In this document: positions 32,193-40,684 of the stretch, piece after piece
Layout: every line of letters starts with the position of its first letter
Position numbering within the stretch: the stretch's first letter is position 1
Assembly: GCA_043785105.1 (NCBI GenBank)
Contig: JAYVXO010000239.1
Location: forward strand, 1 to 64,000
Direction of reading: 5' to 3'
Length of the DNA: 64,000 nucleotides
From: Fimbriiglobus sp043785105
GTDB lineage: Bacteria; Planctomycetota; Planctomycetia; Gemmatales; Gemmataceae
The notes under the pieces: generated by a model
What the model was told of the DNA's origin: nothing
What the model saw: the letters and a program-made list of their open reading frames with translations, nothing else
The model's database searches: none
Program-made: the position numbers and the translations under genes

Positions 32193-33098
32193 ATGCCGTG
32201 GCTGAAGCGAACAATCCAAAATGCGATCGCGCTCGGAATGCGAGTTCCCGGCCTCCGTCAAATAGTCGGCGGTGCCGCGAGATGGGGCGTCATTCCGCAA
32301 GCGGTCTGGCGGCGGATTCCCGTCACCGGGATTGTTCACGTGTCGATTGATCCGAACACAGAAATTGTTTATCGCTCCGGACTCATGGACCACCTGGGAC
32401 GGGCGCTGTTTTTTGGCACCGCGACCGCTTGGGAACCCGAGATCCTCCGCGTGTTGCCAACCCTCGCCCGCTTAGCTCCCGGCGTCCTGGATGTCGGCGC
32501 TCATACTGGTCTGTTTACCTTGATTGCGTTAGCTGCCAATCCGAAGGCGCGTGCCGTGGCCGTCGAACCTGTGATGGCCAACGCCCAACTGCTCCATGCG
32601 AATCTCGACGCCAACCACATGGCGACACGATGTATCCTGTGTGTTGCAGCCGTCGCCGATCAACCCGGCGTCGTCTCATTCGATCGCGGCCCGGTTGAAA
32701 TTCCAATGACCTCGTCGATCCAAACCGCAGCACCCGACGCGGACGGTTACCGCGTCCCCGCCGTCAACCTGGACACCATCGCCCGGTGGCTGCCGAGTGT
32801 GGATTTGATCAAAGTCGATGTCGAAGGGTTCGAGCATTTGGTTCTGGCCGGCGGGCGTGAACTGTTTGCCGCCTCGCGGCCCACGTTGATTATTGAATGC
32901 CTGCCCGGTTCCCGGATCAGCGAGTTTGATTCGTTTCTGGACCAACTCGGGTACCAGAGATTCCACTTGTTGCCGAGCCACGCCGAACCAATCGACCGCA
33001 TCCACCCGACCGCCGACGGCCCCTCGCACAACTACTTGCTGGCCGCCCGCCCGGAGATCCTGGAGGTTCTGCGAAAGGATTTTGCCAACGCCGGATGA
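32193..33098 (+). CDS. FkbM-family SAM-dependent methyltransferase
   Basis: A 301-residue methyltransferase. Motif I is APGVLDVGAHTGLFTLIALA, motif II AVAVEPVMANAQLL, and the FkbM block is VDLIKVDVEGFEHLVLAGG. A C-terminal region follows (RPTLIIECLPGS, then HNYLLAARPE). The N-terminus has ~80 extra residues before motif I with a helical start (MPWLKRTIQNAIALGMRV), as in the other FkbM protein of the locus. The start is an ATG at 32193, 27 bases after the preceding stop. Role: probable O-methylation of a sugar in the repeat unit. Confidence 0.87.
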   Translation: MPWLKRTIQNAIALGMRVPGLRQIVGGAARWGVIPQAVWRRIPVTGIVHVSIDPNTEIVYRSGLMDHLGRALFFGTATAWEPEILRVLPTLARLAPGVLDVGAHTGLFTLIALAANPKARAVAVEPVMANAQLLHANLDANHMATRCILCVAAVADQPGVVSFDRGPVEIPMTSSIQTAAPDADGYRVPAVNLDTIARWLPSVDLIKVDVEGFEHLVLAGGRELFAASRPTLIIECLPGSRISEFDSFLDQLGYQRFHLLPSHAEPIDRIHPTADGPSHNYLLAARPEILEVLRKDFANAG

Positions 33099-33160
33099 AA
33101 AGATCACGCGGTATCGGTTCCTAGTTTTCAACACGTGCCACGACAAAACCAGCGAGCGCA

Positions 33161-34129
33161 ATGGGTATCCTCGAATCTCTCCGGACGTGGTTACGTCAGC
33201 ACTACGGTTGGCTCCGGTTCCAGGACATCAACCGGGAGGGCTGGCGGAACGCCTGGGTGCGCTCGCGGATAGTGCCACAGATTTTGCGGACCGCACCGAT
33301 TCGGACTCGACCGACGGATGAGAATAATGCTTCCGCCGCGGAGGTCCACGTGTTGCTATGGGATCGAGACCATTTGAACGGGCTGTGGGCGGCGAAATCG
33401 TTTTACGCCGCATCGGGTGTCGATTGGCCGTTGTACTGGCATCAAGCCGGGCGACTCAGTGCCCTTGCTAAGACTCGGCTTCACGCGCACTTTCCCGACA
33501 GTCGGTTGATCGACACGGCTACCGCCGACGGGGAAGTGCAGGCCGCGCTTGACCAGTTACGCTTGCCGACCTGCTGGGCGTCACGCACGAACGCCTTCAT
33601 GCTGCGGAAGTTAATCGACCCGGTTGTGGTTGGCCGTGCGGAATACTTGCTGCTCCTGGATACCGATGTCCTGTTTTTTGCGCCGCCGCAGGAGATGTTA
33701 GATGCCGTTGCCAACCGCACGCCGATCAGCCAGTTTAACCGGGACACCAAGAATTGGTACAACATCACACCTGCGGACGCTAAAGGCCGGTACGGGATCG
33801 ACTTGCTCGAACGGATCAACGCAGGGTGTGGGTTGGTGCCGCGTGCCAGCATTGATCTCGTCCTGCTGGAACAGTTACTCGCGGACCCGGACATGCACGC
33901 GGTACCGTGGCTAACCGAGCAGACGGCGCAAGCCTTGCTCGCCAGCAAATACGGCGTGCGTCACCTGCCCGAAACCTACCTCGTGGCAACCACCCCCGGT
34001 CTGACGACGGCAGACGGCCGCCCGCTGGTTGCGAAGCATTACCCCGGCCACCCGCGGCGGTACCTGTACCAAGAAGGCATGCCATACGTGCTTTCGAGTG
34101 GCCTTTTGAAACCAACCAGGGGTGGTTAA
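33161..34129 (+). CDS. GT-A glycosyltransferase-like protein (GT8-like)
   Basis: A 322-residue protein. The central core reads VVVGRAEYLLLLDTDVLFF, with a DxD metal motif (DTD), preceded by TNAFMLRKLIDP and followed by ISQFNRDTKNWYNITP and GCGLVPRASID. The 'DTDVLFF' step is typical of GT8-like or nucleotide-diphospho-sugar transferases that track long-range hydrophobic strands. No membrane segment is obvious. Start is an ATG at 33161 after a 62-base gap. It is flanked by methyltransferase genes of the locus. Family is tentative and the donor unknown. Confidence 0.65.
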   Translation: MGILESLRTWLRQHYGWLRFQDINREGWRNAWVRSRIVPQILRTAPIRTRPTDENNASAAEVHVLLWDRDHLNGLWAAKSFYAASGVDWPLYWHQAGRLSALAKTRLHAHFPDSRLIDTATADGEVQAALDQLRLPTCWASRTNAFMLRKLIDPVVVGRAEYLLLLDTDVLFFAPPQEMLDAVANRTPISQFNRDTKNWYNITPADAKGRYGIDLLERINAGCGLVPRASIDLVLLEQLLADPDMHAVPWLTEQTAQALLASKYGVRHLPETYLVATTPGLTTADGRPLVAKHYPGHPRRYLYQEGMPYVLSSGLLKPTRGG

Positions 34130-34174
34130 GTTTTTGACTCACGGCGCATTTTTTAACGGCGTAGGAGGCACGGA

Positions 34175-34933
34175 ATGAAGGGCTTTGTTCGTAGTGCGGT
34201 TCGTGCGATGGGCTTTGATATCGTGCGGTATCGTCCGGTGTCGCAGTCCGAGTCGCTCCCGACTGATCTCTCGGAGAACGACCGCGCAGTTCTCGGACGG
34301 ATTGTGGGCTACACGATGACCAGCATCGAGCGTCAAGCATCACTTGTTCAGGCAGTTCGTTACCTCGTGCGACGAGGCATTGAGGGGTGCTTTGTGGAGT
34401 GCGGGGTGTGGCGGGGTGGGAGCAGCATGGCGACGGCCCTGACCCTCATGCAAGAGGGAGATACCACCCGGCATCTCCACCTGTTCGATACGTTTGAGGG
34501 TATGACGCCGCCGACCGATGCCGACAAGACCGCAGACGGCACGTCTGCCCAAGCACACCTGGAGCAAGACGTGAACAAGACTGGGTACTGGTGTGTGGCC
34601 GGTATTGAGGACGTGCAGCGAAACATGAAATCGACGGGCTATCCCCAAGACCGTATTCACCTCGTGAAGGGGCCAGTCGAGGCAACGATTCCGGAGCGGG
34701 CACCCGTTGGGCCGATCGCACTACTGCGGCTCGACACGGACTGGTACGAGTCTACCCGGCACGAACTCGTCCACCTGTTTCCGCTTCTGGCCGAGGGAGG
34801 CGTTCTCATCATCGACGATTATGGCCATTGGGACGGGGCGAGGAAAGCCGTGGACGAGTACCTGGCGACGCTGGGACGGGGGTTCTACCTGCACCGCATT
34901 GATTACACCGGCCGCTTGCTCATCAAGCAATAG
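34175..34933 (+). CDS. TylF/MycF-like O-methyltransferase
   Basis: A 252-residue SAM enzyme. IEGCFVECGVWRGGSSMATA is motif I, then HLHLFDTFEGMTPPTDADKT, and IALLRLDTDWYESTRHELVH with the metal/catalytic Asp set typical of TylF/MycF sugar O-methyltransferases. The C-terminal GGVLIIDDYGHWDGARKAVD (paired Asp) agrees. These enzymes O-methylate deoxysugars in macrolides and related glycans. The ATG at 34175 is decided by a strong TAGGAGG ribosome site. It supports a methylated sugar in the product. Confidence 0.88.
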   Translation: MKGFVRSAVRAMGFDIVRYRPVSQSESLPTDLSENDRAVLGRIVGYTMTSIERQASLVQAVRYLVRRGIEGCFVECGVWRGGSSMATALTLMQEGDTTRHLHLFDTFEGMTPPTDADKTADGTSAQAHLEQDVNKTGYWCVAGIEDVQRNMKSTGYPQDRIHLVKGPVEATIPERAPVGPIALLRLDTDWYESTRHELVHLFPLLAEGGVLIIDDYGHWDGARKAVDEYLATLGRGFYLHRIDYTGRLLIKQ

Positions 34934-34978
34934 TTCTAACGGAAGACTTGGATTTTGACCGACCAGAGAGGGTTACGA

Positions 34979-35677
34979 ATGGCAAGTTGGCGTGGTGTTG
35001 TGATGCGATCGCACTTAATGTGGGAGGTTCTTTGCCGACCAGCACAGTTGCAAACCTACCCGCGATCCAGCATGGAACTCTTCGAGTTTTTGCGACCCGA
35101 CATCGAGACCATTCCTGCGATTCCCGACGACCTTCGTGACTACCCCCAACCCCCCGCGTCCGCAAACGGGGTCGTGGAAAGTAGCGAACCCGAAGTCTCT
35201 CGGACACTGTACACCCTCGCCCGGTTGCAGCGGGCGAAACGGGTGGTCGAAGTCGGGGTGTTCCGGGGGTATACCTCCCGACATTTAGCCCATGCGGTCA
35301 GTGCGCAGCAAGGCGAGTTGCACTTGGTCGATCTCGACCGCGTGGCGATTTCTGCCGCCGAGAAGGCGGTGAGTGGTGTCAAGTCGGTTCGCGTGATGTC
35401 CTACCACGGTTTCTCGACCGACCCCGCAATTCTTGCGGCGGTACCCGACGACATCGACCTGATATATCTCGACGCGGACCACTCCGAGGCCGGGGTCGAT
35501 GCGGAGTTAGCCGCCTGGGTGCCGAAGTTGCGAATCGGCGGGATCGTCGGCATTCACGACACCGTGCATTTCGCAGGCGTCTGTCGGGCCGGGAATCGGG
35601 TCGCGGCGGAATACCCTGCCGTCACGTTGGCAACGGGGCGCGGTTGCGGACTGACACTGGTTCGCCGCGACCGATGA
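34979..35677 (+). CDS. Class I SAM-dependent methyltransferase (methyltransf_24-like)
   Basis: A 232-residue protein. After an N-terminal helical region it shows AKRVVEVGVFRGYTSRHLAH (motif I), GELHLVDLDRVAISAAEK, and IDLIYLDADHSEAGVDAELA with paired acidic residues. Then comes KLRIGGIVGIHDTVHFAGVC. The layout resembles class-24 methyltransferases related to catechol-type O-methyltransferases and glycan-modifying enzymes. The ATG at 34979 follows a GAGAGG ribosome site; a TTG at 34955 is less likely. The stop overlaps the flippase start by four bases. Confidence 0.8.
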   Translation: MASWRGVVMRSHLMWEVLCRPAQLQTYPRSSMELFEFLRPDIETIPAIPDDLRDYPQPPASANGVVESSEPEVSRTLYTLARLQRAKRVVEVGVFRGYTSRHLAHAVSAQQGELHLVDLDRVAISAAEKAVSGVKSVRVMSYHGFSTDPAILAAVPDDIDLIYLDADHSEAGVDAELAAWVPKLRIGGIVGIHDTVHFAGVCRAGNRVAAEYPAVTLATGRGCGLTLVRRDR

Positions 35678-37200
35678 GCCGAACCCGCCATTCACTCCGA
35701 ACTCTCGCCAGCACTTACGGTTTAACGGCGGTCGGTGTCGCCACCGCGTTCATCGCCACGCCGACGTTGTTACGGCTCCTCGGTGAAGAACGGTTCGGCG
35801 TGCTACGGGTTTTGACCGACTGGTTCGGCTACATCGGACTACTCGAGCTGGGGATCAGCGGCGCGATTTCGCCGCTATTAGCCACCGCACTGTACCGCCA
35901 AGATGCCGCCGCAATTAGCCGCGTCTTGGCCGCCGCGGTGCGGGCCTACCTCCGGGTCAGCGGTTGGATGGTACTCGCCGGTTTGGCGCTAACCGGCCTC
36001 GTAAACCACCTCGTCGCGGTGTCACCCGAACTGACCGTCGAGTTGCAAGTCGCAGCGGCACTGTCCTGTGCGGCTTTTCTGTTGCTGCCGTTGGGCGTGT
36101 TTCGGAGTCTGGCGGACGCGAACCAGCGCGGGTATTTGGTCAACGGATTTCTGGCGATCCAATCGGTCGTGATCACTGCCACCGCCGTCGGATTTGCAGG
36201 CATCGGTTGGGGGCTGCCGGGACAGGTCGCGGCCGTGCTCTTGGGAACCACGGTTTCCGCACTCGGACTGGCTTGGGTCGGGTTTCGTCGGTTCCCGCAC
36301 TTGAAACGCACGCGATGGTCAAGCCGGGACGCGGCCGCCGAAGCCAGTTTGCTCACGCTCAAATGGCCGTCGTTGATCTTCAACCTTTGTGCTAGGCTGA
36401 GCATTTTCTCGGATGCGATCATTCTCTCGTTGATACTTGGGCCTACGACAGTCGTCCCGTACTTTCTGACGCAGCGGCTGATGCTGCTCGCGGGCGGGTA
36501 CGTCACGGCGTTCGGTAGTGCGAGTTGGGCCGGGTTAGCCGAGCTGTACCACCACCGCGAGTTCGACCGACTCAACGTCCGGGTTGTTCAACTCACACGG
36601 TTCTCCACCGCCCTGGCGTGCGGCGGGTTGGTGGCCACGGCGGTCGGCACGCCTGCGTTCGTGCGGCTCTGGGTCGGACCCGAACAATTTCAGGACGACG
36701 GGCTCGTTTTCCTCACGATGTTGTTCGTCGTGTTTCAAAGCCCGGTTGCCGTTTGGGGCTGGGTCATTAACGGCACCGGGAACGTCCGGGCCATCATTCC
36801 TTGCATGGTGGTGGGCGCCATATGCAATGTTGTCATCAGTGTCCTAGCCACACTTTGGGTCGGCCCGATTGGCCCCGCGATCGGCACCGCGTTTCAATAC
36901 GGCTTTGTCATGACCCTGTGGCTCCCGTTCCTGGTTCGCCGAATCACGGGAGTTTCGCTTCGCGCGCTTGCCGTGTCCGTCGGCGGCCCGGTCGCGCTGG
37001 GAATTCCGTATGGCGCGGTACTGTACGTTCTTGGATTGGCTTACCCGCCCGATGAATTCCCGGTCCCCAAATGGGGACAGTACCTTTCACTTCTCGTGGC
37101 AATGGGTGTCGGAACGCTGGGCTACTTGGTCGTTGCCTGGTTGCTACTCATTCCTCGGGTTGATCGACTAGAATTTCAGACCCGGTTATTCAGGCGGTAA
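35674..37200 (+). CDS. Wzx-like polysaccharide flippase (MATE/MOP superfamily)
   Basis: A 508-residue membrane protein with about 12-14 hydrophobic helices. It starts MSRTRHSLRTLASTYGLTAV with the family 'basic helix, then FIATPTLLRLLGEERFGV' segment. Central helices include FLAIQSVVITATAVGFAGIG, and the end is LSLLVAMGVGTLGYLVVAWL. Role: flips the lipid-linked repeat unit to the periplasm. The ATG at 35674 overlaps the methyltransferase stop (ATGA). Paired with the Wzy-like protein at 28549-29835, it supports a Wzx/Wzy pathway. Family call rests on topology and the N-terminal pattern. Confidence 0.83.
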   Translation: MSRTRHSLRTLASTYGLTAVGVATAFIATPTLLRLLGEERFGVLRVLTDWFGYIGLLELGISGAISPLLATALYRQDAAAISRVLAAAVRAYLRVSGWMVLAGLALTGLVNHLVAVSPELTVELQVAAALSCAAFLLLPLGVFRSLADANQRGYLVNGFLAIQSVVITATAVGFAGIGWGLPGQVAAVLLGTTVSALGLAWVGFRRFPHLKRTRWSSRDAAAEASLLTLKWPSLIFNLCARLSIFSDAIILSLILGPTTVVPYFLTQRLMLLAGGYVTAFGSASWAGLAELYHHREFDRLNVRVVQLTRFSTALACGGLVATAVGTPAFVRLWVGPEQFQDDGLVFLTMLFVVFQSPVAVWGWVINGTGNVRAIIPCMVVGAICNVVISVLATLWVGPIGPAIGTAFQYGFVMTLWLPFLVRRITGVSLRALAVSVGGPVALGIPYGAVLYVLGLAYPPDEFPVPKWGQYLSLLVAMGVGTLGYLVVAWLLLIPRVDRLEFQTRLFRR

Positions 37201-37206
37201 CTTGAC

Positions 37207-38364
37207 GTGACTTCCAAGTCGGCCTTGATCCCCACGATTACGGTTGTGTTTGGCACGCGGCCGGAGGCCATTAAGATGGCGCCGGTGGTGTTGGCGTTGC
37301 GGGCGGAGGTGCGGGTGCGGACGGTGGTTTGCGTGACCGGGCAGCACCGGCAGATGTTGGACCAGATCCTCGGCACGTTTCAGATTACGCCGGACGTGGA
37401 CCTCAACTTGATGGAGCCGGGGCAAACGCTCGCCGGGCTGACCGCGAAGACCGTCACGAAACTCGACGTCGTTTTCGCCGCCGACACGCCGAGTTTGATG
37501 CTCGTGCAGGGCGACACGACCACGGCGTTTGCGGCGGCGTTGACGGCGTTTTACCGTCACGTTCCGGTCGGGCACGTGGAAGCCGGACTCCGCACCGGGA
37601 ACATGGATTCGCCGTGGCCGGAGGAAGCGAACCGGGTGCTGATTAGCCGATTGGCGGCGTTACACTTTGCCCCCACGGTTGCGACGCGGGACAATTTGTT
37701 GCGCGAAAATGTGCCGACGGAGCGGGTGTACATGGTCGGCAATCCGGTGGTGGATGCGTTGCATCTGGCCCTCAAGCAAATCGACGCCGACCCGCCTGCG
37801 ATTCCCGGTGTGCCTTTGGAAGTGCTGAACGGCACGCAGCGAATGGTGCTCATAACCGGGCATCGCCGCGAAAACTTCGGCGGCCAGTTTGAAGAGATTT
37901 GTCGGGCGATTGCGGAACTGGCGACGCGCTTTCCGGATGTCGCTTTCGTGTACCCCGTTCACCTGAACCCGAACGTGCGCGAGCCAGTCAATCGGATTTT
38001 GCGCGATAGCCACCGACCGAATGTCGTGTTGCTCGAACCGTTGCCGTACCGCGAATTCATCACGCTGTTTCGCCGCTGCACGCTGGTGCTGTCGGACTCG
38101 GGCGGCATTCAGGAGGAAGCGCCGTCACTCGGCAAGCCGGTGTTACTGATGCGTGACACGACTGAACGGCCGGAGGCCGTCGAAGCGGGCGCGGTGAAGT
38201 TGGTGGGCACCGATCGCGCGAAAATAGTTGCGGAAACATCCCGGTTGCTGACCGACCCGAAAGCGTATCAAGCGATGGCCACGGTCACGAATCCTTACGG
38301 GGACGGTCACGCGGCGGGGCGAATTGTCGCCGCGTGCCTGCGGTTTCTCCACATCACGCCGTGA
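37207..38364 (+). CDS. wecB: UDP-N-acetylglucosamine 2-epimerase
   Basis: Interconverts UDP-GlcNAc and UDP-ManNAc, supplying ManNAc to surface glycans. The 385-residue protein starts VTSKSALIPTITVVFGTRPE with FGTRPEAIKMAPVV, the family N-terminal signature. VQGDTTTAFAAAL and GHVEAGLRTGNMDSPWPEEA follow, then LITGHRRENFGG, and finally LVLSDSGGIQEEAPSLGKPV and MRDTTERPEAVEAGAVKLVG. Catalytic Asp, Glu and His residues in these blocks are all present. GTG start at 37207, six bases after the flippase stop. The next gene overlaps by four bases. Confidence 0.94.
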   Translation: MTSKSALIPTITVVFGTRPEAIKMAPVVLALRAEVRVRTVVCVTGQHRQMLDQILGTFQITPDVDLNLMEPGQTLAGLTAKTVTKLDVVFAADTPSLMLVQGDTTTAFAAALTAFYRHVPVGHVEAGLRTGNMDSPWPEEANRVLISRLAALHFAPTVATRDNLLRENVPTERVYMVGNPVVDALHLALKQIDADPPAIPGVPLEVLNGTQRMVLITGHRRENFGGQFEEICRAIAELATRFPDVAFVYPVHLNPNVREPVNRILRDSHRPNVVLLEPLPYREFITLFRRCTLVLSDSGGIQEEAPSLGKPVLLMRDTTERPEAVEAGAVKLVGTDRAKIVAETSRLLTDPKAYQAMATVTNPYGDGHAAGRIVAACLRFLHITP

Positions 38365-39554
38365 CCACTTCCACCCGAACCTGGCACTTCATCACCGGCG
38401 AGTACCCACCCGATCGCGGTGGGGTGGCCGACTACACCGCGTTGGTTGCCGCAGGCTTGGCGAAGGACGGCTGCGCCGTTCACGTTTGGTCTCCGGGTGA
38501 ATCCCCCGAGCCGATCGTTGATCCGTCTGGCGTCGTCGTTCACCGTGTCGCCGGGCGTTTCGATTGGGCAGGGTTGGCGCGGGTGAACCGGGAGTTGAGC
38601 AGATGCCCCGAACCGCGAATTCTGTGCGTCCAATACGTGCCCCATGCGTTCGGGTGGAAGGCGATGAATGTGGTGTTCATCGCCTGGGTCGTGGGCCGGC
38701 GGTTGCTGACAAGCGATGAGATTGTCGTGATGTTTCACGAAGTGATTTTCCCGTGGGTCCGCCGACCACGGCACCACAACGTCATCGCGTTGGTCACACG
38801 GGTCATGGCCGGGGTCTTGGCACGGAGCGGGCACCGGCTGTTCGTCTCGATCCCGGCATGGGCACCGCTGGTCCGGGCGTTCGGGTTCCTGCGACGGGCC
38901 GAAATCACGACGTTGCCAATCCCCTCGACAATCCCGTACTCCCCACAGCCCGAGGAAGTTTTTGCACTGCGAGGCCAGTTGTTAACGGCAGGAACCCGGC
39001 TCGTCGTCGGCCACTTCGGGACTTACGGTTCGCTGATTACCCAGATGCTCGGACCTGTCGTTCGAGACCTGTTGCAGCGCCGGGCGGACGTGGTCGTGGT
39101 GCTGTTAGGGGGCAACGGAGGCCGGTGGAAGCACGACCTGCTTCGGGACCAACCGGCGTGGTCGAACCGCGTCGTGGCGACCGGCGAGTTAACGGCGGCG
39201 CAGGTGGCGATTCACCTCCAAGCTTGCGACCTCGTGATTCAACCCTACCCCGATGGCGCCAGCGTCCGGCGGACATCGTTGATGGCCGCGTTGGCCAACG
39301 GCGTCCCGGTTGTGACGACGACCGGAACACTGTCCGATGCGGTATGGTACTCGGGCGTGGTGCCTGCGGTCGCGGTTGAAAAGATTGCCGAGTTCCCAGA
39401 CGTTGTGTGTCAATTGCTCGATGACACCCAAGCCCGAACTCGCGTCGGGCAAGCCGGCGCGAAGCTGTACCAAGACCAATTTACCCTGGAGCGAACGATT
39501 TCAATCTTGATGCGCGACGTGCTAGAACGCCGCCAGCCCGAAAGGGCATCGTGA
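38361..39554 (+). CDS. GT4-type glycosyltransferase
   Basis: A 397-residue GT-B protein beginning at a GTG overlapping the wecB stop (GTGA). N-terminal block TWHFITGEYPPDRGGVADYT carries the GT4 'GE-PP-GGVADY' acceptor loop. IVMFHEVIFPWVRRPRHHN is in the mid region. The donor domain has LVVGHFGTYGSLITQMLGPV, ACDLVIQPYPDGASVRRTSL and the E-poor C-terminal half characteristic of the 'SRRT' GT4 subtype. It transfers one sugar of the glycan unit by context. Coupled to the next gene by GTGA. Confidence 0.85.
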   Translation: MTTSTRTWHFITGEYPPDRGGVADYTALVAAGLAKDGCAVHVWSPGESPEPIVDPSGVVVHRVAGRFDWAGLARVNRELSRCPEPRILCVQYVPHAFGWKAMNVVFIAWVVGRRLLTSDEIVVMFHEVIFPWVRRPRHHNVIALVTRVMAGVLARSGHRLFVSIPAWAPLVRAFGFLRRAEITTLPIPSTIPYSPQPEEVFALRGQLLTAGTRLVVGHFGTYGSLITQMLGPVVRDLLQRRADVVVVLLGGNGGRWKHDLLRDQPAWSNRVVATGELTAAQVAIHLQACDLVIQPYPDGASVRRTSLMAALANGVPVVTTTGTLSDAVWYSGVVPAVAVEKIAEFPDVVCQLLDDTQARTRVGQAGAKLYQDQFTLERTISILMRDVLERRQPERAS

Positions 39555-40684
39555 GCCGATCGCCGCAACGGGTTGCGGTGTTGCCGGACTTTCGGGAGGA
39601 AGGCTGGCCGAGCATGGACCTGTGCGCGGATCAGTTGCTGGCCCACTGGCCGACGACGGGTGGCGATGCACTGACGGCAACACGTGTCGCGCCGCACTTT
39701 CGGCGGCTGGCTTCACGGTTGTCCCCTTCACGCGGGTTCAATGCGGATCGGTTGCTGAATCGGTTCGTTCATTACCCGCGATTTGTCCGTCGTGTGGCGA
39801 ATCAGTACGATGCGTTCCACGTCGTCGATCACAGCTATTCGCAACTCGTCCATTCACTTCCGGCGAACAGAACGGGGGTGTATTGCCACGACTTGGATGC
39901 GTTCCGGTGCTTGCTCGACCCGCCTGCGGACCCGCGACCCCGGTGGTTCCGGGCGATGGCGCGGCGCATTTTAACCGGCCTGCAACACGCCGCGATCGTG
40001 TTCCACAGCACCCACGCAGTACGAGAACAAATCGAACAGTACGGCGTACTGGATGTCACACGGCTGCGACACGTGCCGTATGGCGTTGCCGCGGAGTTCG
40101 TTCCGTTCGATGCCGGTCAGCCTACTTCGTTGCTCGCCACGCTTCCCACTACCCCGTGGATTGCCCACATCGGCAGTTGCATTCCGCGCAAACGGATTGA
40201 TGTTTTGTTAGATGTGTTCGCACACGTTCGGATCAAACAGCCGGATTTGAAGTTGGTGAAGGTGGGTGGCGAATGGACCGCGCAGCAGCGTGACCAGATC
40301 GCCAAGCTTGGCCTGGAAACCGCCATCGTTCACTTGAAGAACCTGGACCGAACGGAACTCGCCACAGTGTACCGGCGTGCGTCGTTGGTCCTGGTGCCCA
40401 GCGATGCGGAAGGGTTCGGGTTGCCGGTGATTGAAGCCTTGGCGTGCGGCGCGATCGTCGTGGCCAGTGACATTCCCGTACTACGGGAAGCCGGTGGCAC
40501 GGCGGCGATGTATGTCCCGGTCGCGGATGTCTCCGCGTGGGCGGAGATGGTGCAATCACTGTTGGCGTCACCGAGATTGGCACCGGCACGGGAGCAGCGA
40601 CTGGCGTGGGCGAGCCAGTTTTCTTGGACAAGTCATGCCACGATGATCGTCGAAGCTTATCGAGAACTGTTGCAATGCGCGTGA
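39551..40684 (+). CDS. GT4-type glycosyltransferase
   Basis: A 377-residue GT-B enzyme. The acceptor-side half includes NQYDAFHVVDHSYSQLVHSL. The interdomain strand AAIVFHSTHAVREQIEQYGV leads to LRHVPYGVAAEFVP. The donor half has PWIAHIGSCIPRKRIDVLLD and LVPSDAEGFGLPVIEALACG (E-x7-E). GTG start at 39551 coupled to the previous stop. It likely extends the repeat unit. The C-terminal end overlaps the next start by 10 bases. Confidence 0.88.
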   Translation: MSRSPQRVAVLPDFREEGWPSMDLCADQLLAHWPTTGGDALTATRVAPHFRRLASRLSPSRGFNADRLLNRFVHYPRFVRRVANQYDAFHVVDHSYSQLVHSLPANRTGVYCHDLDAFRCLLDPPADPRPRWFRAMARRILTGLQHAAIVFHSTHAVREQIEQYGVLDVTRLRHVPYGVAAEFVPFDAGQPTSLLATLPTTPWIAHIGSCIPRKRIDVLLDVFAHVRIKQPDLKLVKVGGEWTAQQRDQIAKLGLETAIVHLKNLDRTELATVYRRASLVLVPSDAEGFGLPVIEALACGAIVVASDIPVLREAGGTAAMYVPVADVSAWAEMVQSLLASPRLAPAREQRLAWASQFSWTSHATMIVEAYRELLQCA